Shown one piece after another: positions 1 through 4,431 of a stretch of 9,271 nt of DNA. The DNA lies in contig JAWOBE010000007.1 of the NCBI GenBank assembly GCA_046498185.1, positions 1-9,271 of the forward strand, given 5' to 3'. This stretch comes from CAYXDR01 sp046498185. Its GTDB lineage: Bacteria > Desulfobacterota > DSM-4660 > Desulfatiglandales > Desulfatiglandaceae. Each line of letters starts with the position of its first letter. Positions within the stretch are counted from its first letter, which is position 1. The notes beneath the pieces are model-generated. The model worked only from the letters and a program-made list of their open reading frames with translations. It was not told the origin of the DNA and made no database searches. Position numbers and translations under genes: made by a program.

Positions 1-373
1 TGTGGAGGCATCCGAAGCTTTCAAGCTCATCAGCAACATGGTCGGCATGACCAATGTGGCTGTTCTTGGAGAAGGCATTCGTTTGGGTGAAAAAGCAGGT
101 ATAGCCCCGAAGCTTATGGCGGAACTGCTTGAAGAAACCGGAGGCAAGAGCTTTCAATCGGCGTTGCGGGCGCCGTGGATCGCCGCGGGCGACTTCGCTC
201 CCCGTTTCGGTTTGGACCTGGCTCTCAAAGACGTGCGTCTCGGATGTAATATGGCGGATGAAATGGGCATGGATCCCAAAGTGATAAAAGATGCTTTTGC
301 TTACTTTCGTCAGGCGAGTGAGGCGGGTTTCGGTGCTGAAGACTGCAATGCCGTTTACAAGGTCATTAAATAG
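1..373 (+). CDS. 3-hydroxyisobutyrate dehydrogenase family protein, C-terminal part (5'-truncated)
   Basis: Partial gene: the frame is already open at the left edge and ends with TAG at 371-373. The GTG at 2 is only an internal codon. The 123 visible residues match the all-helical second domain (NAD_binding_11) of the beta-hydroxyacid dehydrogenase family, which includes 3-hydroxyisobutyrate dehydrogenase, tartronate-semialdehyde reductase and sulfolactaldehyde reductase. The family's catalytic lysine is seen in EAFKLISNM, with the usual Asn four residues later. The end of the domain also fits: KDVRLGCNMADEMGMDP, then a helix and GAEDCNAVYKVIK. The N-terminal Rossmann domain lies outside the window. 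Such enzymes oxidise or reduce 3-hydroxy acids or their semialdehydes with NAD(P) in the cytoplasm. The next gene, an SDR oxidoreductase, starts 8 nt after this stop, so the two are probably one operon. The substrate cannot be told from this half. Confidence 0.9.
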   Translation, partial: VEASEAFKLISNMVGMTNVAVLGEGIRLGEKAGIAPKLMAELLEETGGKSFQSALRAPWIAAGDFAPRFGLDLALKDVRLGCNMADEMGMDPKVIKDAFAYFRQASEAGFGAEDCNAVYKVIK

Positions 374-381
374 AGCGGATC

Positions 382-1158
382 ATGATGATTATTGATAGGC
401 TGTTTTCCCTGGAAGGAAAAATTGCGTTGGTTACGGGAGCCAGCTCGGGAATCGGCCGAGGCATGGCGTCTGACTTAGCTTCCGCCGGTGCCGTGGTCGT
501 TCTCGTGGCCCGGCGTGAGGCACCTTTAAAAGATGCCGTTGACCGAATCGTGAACGCTGGCGGCAAGGCGGCGATGGTCACAGCTGATTTGGAACGCGTG
601 AAAGATCTTCCGAATCTGGCGGATAAGGCGATTTCCTTGTTCGGCCACCCTGATATTCTGGTCAACGCAGCCGGTGTGAATTTGAGGGAGCCGTGGGATG
701 CGATTTCGTTGGACAGCTGGCACAAAACCTTGAATGTGAATTTGACCGTGCCTTTTTTTCTTGCCCGGTTGCTGATACCCGGCATGAAAGAGAAAGGATG
801 GGGGAAAATTATAAATATTGCATCCTTGCAGTCGGTCCGGGCGTTTCCAAATAGCTGCGCCTACGGTGCATCCAAAGGCGGAATCATGCAGTTGACCCGG
901 GCAATGGCTGAGTCTTGGTCTTCCAATGGCAGCGGAATTACATGCAATGCCATTGCTCCCGGCTTTTTCAAAACAGGACTCACAGCGCCGCTTTATGAAG
1001 ACGATAATGTCATCAAAGCCCTTGCGAGGCAGACCATCATCGGGCGAACAGGAGAAGTTAAGGATATAAGTGGCTTAGCTATATTCCTGGCTTCCAATGC
1101 CTCGGACTACATAACAGGCCAGACAATCTTTCTTGACGGTGGTTGGTCCGCGAAATAA
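382..1158 (+). CDS. SDR family oxidoreductase, gluconate 5-dehydrogenase-like
   Basis: Complete classical short-chain dehydrogenase/reductase of 258 residues, a usual length. The cofactor motif TGASSGIG is at residues 18-25. A VARR stretch after the second strand (about 41-44) favours NADP over NAD. NAAG (95-98) stands for the usual NNAG, and the active-site residues Ser148, Tyr161 and Lys165 (YGASK) are present. The LFSLEGKIALVTG opening, the Gln after the active-site Ser (SLQS) and APGFFKT near 192-198 resemble gluconate 5-dehydrogenase (IdnO-type) more than FabG. Many proteins with this pattern are annotated 3-oxoacyl-ACP reductase, so the substrate is uncertain. I chose the first of two adjacent ATGs (382, 385); the upstream Shine-Dalgarno is weak (GAGCGGA). 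Context, with a 3-hydroxyacid dehydrogenase 8 nt upstream and a LacI regulator downstream, suggests catabolism of a sugar acid or hydroxy acid rather than fatty-acid synthesis. Confidence 0.9.
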   Translation: MMIIDRLFSLEGKIALVTGASSGIGRGMASDLASAGAVVVLVARREAPLKDAVDRIVNAGGKAAMVTADLERVKDLPNLADKAISLFGHPDILVNAAGVNLREPWDAISLDSWHKTLNVNLTVPFFLARLLIPGMKEKGWGKIINIASLQSVRAFPNSCAYGASKGGIMQLTRAMAESWSSNGSGITCNAIAPGFFKTGLTAPLYEDDNVIKALARQTIIGRTGEVKDISGLAIFLASNASDYITGQTIFLDGGWSAK

Positions 1159-1182
1159 TAATCGCTGGCGGTTCTGGTTTGT

Positions 1183-1209
1183 CTGTGGGAGCGATTTGTA
1201 ATCGCGATA
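1183..1209 (+). repeat. REP-like hairpin, outer left copy (GTGGGAG type)
   Basis: A head, CTGTGGGA, is followed by a perfect 6-bp stem: GCGATT (1191-1196), loop TGT, AATCGC (1200-1205), then GAT. A TGTRGGAGCG head, a stem-loop and a trailing CGCGA is the layout known for REP sequences of Pseudomonas and Xanthomonas, which are mobilised by RAYT (Y1-type) transposases. The assignment here is by that resemblance. An inverted partner lies at 1325-1351. Confidence 0.7.
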
Positions 1210-1222
1210 TTCCTGCAGCTGC

Positions 1223-1256
1223 GGGCCAAGCCAAAATTTCATTTCGGCACTCCATG
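1223..1256 (-). repeat. REP-like hairpin, inner left copy (GGAGTG type), duplicated at 7375-7408
   Basis: Read on the minus strand this is GGAGT, then stem GCCGAAAT, loop GAA, stem ATTTTGGC (+ strand positions 1248 down to 1230). The stem has 8 pairs, one of them a G-T wobble. The same 34 bases recur at 7375-7408 with one difference. An inverted relative with compensatory stem changes lies at 1276-1304. Confidence 0.75.
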
Positions 1257-1275
1257 AACCAAAGGAATTAGGCGC

Positions 1276-1304
1276 TGTAGGAGTGTCGAAACGAAGTTTT
1301 GACG
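1276..1304 (+). repeat. REP-like hairpin, inner right copy (GGAGTG type)
   Basis: The head TGTAGGAGT is followed by stem GTCGAAAC (1285-1292), loop GAA, and stem GTTTTGAC (1296-1303). It matches the minus-strand read of 1230-1253 at 20 of 24 positions. The four differences fall in two base pairs and keep both pairs intact. The GTG at 1283, which could start an upstream extension of the LacI frame, lies inside this repeat. Confidence 0.75.
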
Positions 1305-1324
1305 TGATGCATCGTTGCGGACCA

Positions 1325-1351
1325 GATCGCGGTAGAAAATCGCTCCCACAG
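1325..1351 (-). repeat. REP-like hairpin, outer right copy (GTGGGAG type)
   Basis: The minus-strand read begins with the same 15 bases as the outer left copy (CTGTGGGAGCGATTT) and shares the following CGCGAT. In total 22 of 27 positions match. The loop-side half has diverged, so its stem is weaker (GCG/CGC plus a mismatch). With the copy at 1183-1209 it forms the outer arms of a 169-bp nested inverted repeat. Confidence 0.7.
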
Positions 1352-1423
1352 CTTGAAATTGCTTGTGAAAACTGCAGAGTGGCCGATGCCCACAATGGAT
1401 ACGAATATAAGGCTACGATAATA

Positions 1424-2443
1424 ATGACGATCACCATAACGGAATTGAGTCAAATTTTAGGCGTCAGCCGAACAACCATATCACGGGTTCTTAACAAGCC
1501 CGAACTGGTTAAAAGGGAAACCCGTGAAAAAATTCTCAAAGGGCTGCATGAACACAATTACGTATACAACGCGCTTGCAGGCGGGCTCACCAAGAAACGC
1601 ACATCAACCATAGGTGTCATGCTGCCGACGATCACCAACCCGGTTTTCGCGCTCTCCACCAAAGGGGCACAGGAGATGGCCGCAGAAAGAGGTTATTCCA
1701 TCCTTCTTGGTAGCCACGATTATTCCGGGGACACTGAGATGGCCCTGGTTCGCCTGTTTCAGGAAAAACGTGTGGATGGAATCATTTTCAACGGTTATCC
1801 AATCAAACAGGAAACAGTGGACTACCTCGCTCGATTTCAGATTTCATACCTGGTCACATGGGAAAAGCCGGAAGATCGGAACATTCCGTTTGTCGCTTTC
1901 GACAATGTCAGAAGCGGGTTTAATGTAACAAACTACCTGCTGGGCCTCGGACATCGTAGAATTGGAATGATAACCGCGTATTTCAAAAGTTCCACTCGCT
2001 CCTACAAGCGTTACCTCGGTTTTCGTAAAGCACTGGAGCAGATGAATGTTCCATACAATGATAACCTTGTGATTCAAAAAGATTACACCGTTATGGAGGG
2101 GCGCGAAGCCGCCGCAAGGCTCTTCGTCCTACCCCACCCCCCCACAGCCCTTGTGTGCGGCAACGATCTTCTTGCCATGGGGGCCATGGCTGCGGCAAAA
2201 GAAGCAGGATTAATCGTGGGGAAAGATATATCGATAACCGGTTTCGACGATCTCGAAATGTCCTCCACACTGGATCCGCCGTTGACCACCGTGCGAATTC
2301 CCGCCTTTGAGATGGGGAGGAAAGCGGCTGAAATACTGGTCGATACCATCGAAAAACGCACCAGCGCCGCACAGCATTATCTCCTCGATACAGATCTGAT
2401 CATCCGAGGTTCCACCGGCCCCCCGGCTCTGAAAACGCTCTGA
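1424..2443 (+). CDS. LacI family transcriptional regulator
   Basis: A 339-residue DNA-binding repressor of typical LacI/GalR length. The N-terminal helix-turn-helix (about residues 5-24) reads ITELSQILGVSRTTISRVLN. A linker follows, and the hinge helix NALAGGLTKKR (49-59) carries the Leu that intercalates into the operator minor groove. The periplasmic-binding-protein-like effector and dimerisation domain runs from about residue 61 to the end, with ALVCGNDLLAMGAM and ISITGFDDLE near its end as family hallmarks. I chose ATG 1424 because the helix-turn-helix starts 4-5 residues after it, as in the family. The frame stays open back to GTG 1283, but those 47 codons lie partly in REP repeats and give no LacI-like sequence. 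An AAGG at 1409-1412 is a weak ribosome-binding site. It probably senses a sugar, sugar acid or related metabolite and controls the upstream dehydrogenase genes. The operator is not visible in the window. Confidence 0.93.
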   Translation: MTITITELSQILGVSRTTISRVLNKPELVKRETREKILKGLHEHNYVYNALAGGLTKKRTSTIGVMLPTITNPVFALSTKGAQEMAAERGYSILLGSHDYSGDTEMALVRLFQEKRVDGIIFNGYPIKQETVDYLARFQISYLVTWEKPEDRNIPFVAFDNVRSGFNVTNYLLGLGHRRIGMITAYFKSSTRSYKRYLGFRKALEQMNVPYNDNLVIQKDYTVMEGREAAARLFVLPHPPTALVCGNDLLAMGAMAAAKEAGLIVGKDISITGFDDLEMSSTLDPPLTTVRIPAFEMGRKAAEILVDTIEKRTSAAQHYLLDTDLIIRGSTGPPALKTL

Positions 2444-2460
2444 TTGGCGATCCGGTATTC

Positions 2461-2610
2461 GTTAGCAGTTAATATTTATCAGTTATATTGTTGTTATTAA
2501 ATTCTAATTGATTAATATTCGTAATATATTATGTTTTACTTTTTAAAAATCTAATATAAATATTTTATAATTTTATATTAACTGATAACTATTAACTATT
2601 AACTGATAAC
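2461..2610. repeat. AT-rich block bounded by inverted repeats (MITE-like)
   Basis: A 150-nt block starts 17 nt after the repressor stop. Its left end, GTTAGCAGTTAATA followed by TTTATCAGTTA (2461-2485), is the inverted counterpart of its right end (2578-2610). On the minus strand the right end reads GTTATCAGTTAATA, a short insert, then GTTATCAGTTA. The first 14 bases match at 13. The right end also holds a direct repeat of ATTAACTGATAAC (2577-2589 and 2598-2610). The interior is almost pure A/T, with roughly nine G or C in about 90 bases, and includes a 9-bp stem TAATATAAA (2552-2560) / TTTATATTA (2572-2580). It has no coding capacity and I see no clear target-site duplication. It could be a degraded miniature element, or a structured AT-rich transcription-termination or nucleoid-protein-binding region. 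Confidence 0.55.
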
Positions 2611-2636
2611 AAGACACGCACCAATTCACTGATCTG

Positions 2637-2665
2637 TTGAGATTTTCTTTCCTCTGTACTATAGT
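2637..2665 (+). promoter_or_regulatory. predicted sigma70-type promoter for the small orphan gene
   Basis: A -35 box TTGAGA (2637-2642) and a -10 box TATAGT (2660-2665) are separated by exactly 17 nt. Each matches the consensus at five of six positions. Transcription would start near 2672, giving a leader of about 50 nt before the GTG at 2721. It sits just after the AT-rich inverted-repeat block. Confidence 0.55.
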
Positions 2666-2720
2666 TGAGAAGGTGGTTATGGAACTGTTTTCGTAAACGT
2701 GGGTCTACCGGGGGAAGAAC

Positions 2721-3029
2721 GTGAAAATCGAAGTGGAGAGTGAAAAGATCGTTAAAGCCGTTGAAGAGATTTACGGCATACGCGTGATTGTCAACACCGA
2801 GGAAGACGCCCGGGAAGCCCTGGATTTGATACTCGGGAATGAAAAAGTTTTCGGGGATCACGCCCCCCTGCTCCGCCGCTTTTCCATGGAATCGGATCGC
2901 AGGTACAAAACTTCCGCGGTGAATTATATCACCGTCTTCATCCTGGATTTTCATTTCGAAGAGGAGATTCCGGCAGGGAAGCGAGTCGAAGCGGTGAAAG
3001 GACTGCAGAGATTCTTTGAACAGGTCTAG
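2721..3029 (+). CDS. small hypothetical protein (102 aa)
   Basis: I do not recognise this family. The product is a small acidic protein with many Glu and no signal peptide, membrane span or Cys pair, so probably cytoplasmic. The pattern of MKIEVESEKIVKAVEEIYGIRVIV, a helix rich in Glu/Ala/Leu (about 27-40), VNYITVFILDFHF (about 67-79) and a final amphipathic helix suggests a compact mixed alpha/beta fold. The GTG start is supported by a strong Shine-Dalgarno GGGGGAAG (2710-2717) ending 3 nt before it, and by the promoter at 2637-2665. Codon use is ordinary for the window. An overlapping antisense frame (2592-2954) lacks comparable signals. It stands alone on its strand and converges on the next gene with only 17 nt between stops, so it is not in an operon with it. 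Confidence 0.65.
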   Translation: MKIEVESEKIVKAVEEIYGIRVIVNTEEDAREALDLILGNEKVFGDHAPLLRRFSMESDRRYKTSAVNYITVFILDFHFEEEIPAGKRVEAVKGLQRFFEQV

Positions 3030-3046
3030 GTGGTGCCCATCCTTTT

Positions 3047-4399
3047 TTATTCCAACAGGAAATCCCTGATTGCGCGGTATCTTTCATCGTCCAGGCCTTC
3101 AGCCGCCAAAAGCGAAAAATGGCCGTAGGGAAGGATCTTCGATTCCACGCCTTCAACGAGCGTCCGCTCCAGCGGAATAACAAGATCTCCCTCCGGCAAA
3201 TTTTCCAGGCTCTGTTCATAATATTCCAGCACTTTCCTGCCCGCTTCCTCCAATTGTTTCAAAAACTCAGGGTCTAGGTCCCGGGTGGAAAGAAAATCCT
3301 TCCAGAATTCAATAAAGGCGCCTGCAGACCTGCCTATCGCCTCGCCGGAGGACTTCAAAGCCTCTTTGCTTTGATCGATAATTTCTCCGGCAACAATTAA
3401 AGTTCGAATCTCCGGGTTGAATCCGTTGGCACTCATACGCGCGGGATCAAGTGAAAAACCAGCAGCCGTGGATTCATCGTCGTTTTCTTGACCGTTCAAG
3501 GCCCCGATGAAATCGCCGTCCGGGTCGAGTTGAGACACCATTCGAGCGCGTCGGCCGGGAAGGGCTTTATCCAGAGGCTCCGGAAATGCCATGCCTTTAT
3601 TCGGAGACGCCACCTGCAGCAGACATTCCATCGATCCGGGCAGATAAAATTTAGACACACTGTAATGCCGCAGCGCGAGACCTCCTAGCCCAAAACCAGC
3701 GCAGCGCACGCTTTGGCCGTATATACGATGAAGAGTTGATATCTTGCCATGGGTGTAAGAGGGAATATTTCTAAAATCAAATACTTCGTTTAATTTTAGA
3801 ATGTGATAATCAAAGTTTGAAAACGACGGATCGGTTTCAAAAAGTTTTGCAATTTCGCTCCAGTCTCCTTCTTTTCCACCAGAAAGCAAATTAAAAAGAC
3901 CCATTGAGACAAAAGCGATCGGATCGGCTGATTCTCCGCCTTCCCTCGTATACACCGCCCCTTTCCCATCCCGGTCCACCACAGCGGCGAGAAACTGGTT
4001 TTTGTCTTTCGCTGATTTTAGTTTTACCTTCAACGTTTTTAAGGGTGTGATCACCTCGAGATCAAGCAATCGGTCCTGGAAAAACCAGAATTTCTTTGAA
4101 AAACTGAAAAACCCGTCATCGTCTGTCCGCACGGAGGCCTCGCCGCCTTCAAGACGGACCCGGGCCCCCACGAGCGGCACCGCTTCGGTAATGGTTCGGT
4201 AAAGAGCTTTGTGGTTTTTCTCATGGATGCCGCCGTCTTCCTCCTCAGGGAGGGAATTTTTATCCACAAGAACGTAGCCTTCGACGACGACATCACGAAA
4301 CAAATCCCATTCAATGGCTTCGGCCGCGGCAAAGGGAAGTTGCCCGCATAGAAAGGCAAAAAAAACAAAAATTGAAAATTTCAGAAGTTTTTTCATCAT
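3047..4399 (-). CDS. exported lipase-like alpha/beta-hydrolase fold protein lacking the nucleophile Ser
   Basis: Product of 450 residues. A signal peptide opens it (MMKKLLKFSIFVFFAFL..., likely cut after FAAAEA, about residue 28). Next comes a beta-sandwich domain (about 38-127) like carboxypeptidase regulatory or Ig-type domains (VVEGYVLVD, VPLVGARVRLEG, TDDDGFFSF). From about residue 160 the layout is that of a lipase: FVSMGL then GDWSEIAKLF, the elbow region CAGFGLGGLALRHYS, LLQVASPNKGM, and GDLVIPLERTLVEGVESKILPYGHFSLL, which carries candidate Asp405 and His427. The elbow should read G-x-S-x-G but reads GFGLG (235-239), and the His-Gly of the oxyanion loop is also missing. It may be a non-enzymatic relative. 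I chose ATG 4399 because it places the signal peptide correctly and has a GAG nearby; ATG 4423 is in frame with no ribosome-binding site. It is probably co-transcribed with the upstream gcvT-glyA fusion. Confidence 0.75.
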   Translation of the reverse strand: MMKKLLKFSIFVFFAFLCGQLPFAAAEAIEWDLFRDVVVEGYVLVDKNSLPEEEDGGIHEKNHKALYRTITEAVPLVGARVRLEGGEASVRTDDDGFFSFSKKFWFFQDRLLDLEVITPLKTLKVKLKSAKDKNQFLAAVVDRDGKGAVYTREGGESADPIAFVSMGLFNLLSGGKEGDWSEIAKLFETDPSFSNFDYHILKLNEVFDFRNIPSYTHGKISTLHRIYGQSVRCAGFGLGGLALRHYSVSKFYLPGSMECLLQVASPNKGMAFPEPLDKALPGRRARMVSQLDPDGDFIGALNGQENDDESTAAGFSLDPARMSANGFNPEIRTLIVAGEIIDQSKEALKSSGEAIGRSAGAFIEFWKDFLSTRDLDPEFLKQLEEAGRKVLEYYEQSLENLPEGDLVIPLERTLVEGVESKILPYGHFSLLAAEGLDDERYRAIRDFLLE

Positions 4400-4431
4400 A
4401 GGTAAGTTCTCTATTTTACGCATTCGGCGAG

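Larger units (their letters stand above)
1159..1423. other. intergenic region carrying a REP cluster
   Basis: 265 nt between the SDR stop and the chosen LacI start. Most of it (1183-1351) is a nested cluster of four REP-like hairpins, listed separately. The last 72 nt (1352-1423) must hold the repressor's own promoter if it has one. I see only an isolated TATAAG at 1406-1411 with no matching -35, so I call no promoter here. No rho-independent terminator with a T tract follows the SDR gene. Confidence 0.7.

Noticed and set aside
366..785. 139-codon frame antisense to the SDR gene
   Set aside because: It overlaps the well-supported SDR cofactor domain and has no recognisable protein features.
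1283..1423. 47-codon N-terminal extension of the LacI regulator from GTG 1283
   Set aside because: The GTG lies inside a REP hairpin, the extension crosses a second REP, and the helix-turn-helix begins right after ATG 1424 as the family expects.
2592..2954. 120-codon frame antisense to the small orphan gene
   Set aside because: No ribosome-binding site or promoter was found for it, and it ends in the AT-rich repeat. The plus-strand frame has both signals.
3302..3337. GRSAG in the hydrolase-like protein as the real G-x-S-x-G nucleophile elbow
   Set aside because: It lies about 120 residues after the lipase-type elbow, in a predicted helical stretch (SSGEAIGRSAGAFIEF) between the central and Asp/His segments. 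The order does not fit a hydrolase, so it is probably chance; a structure model would settle it.
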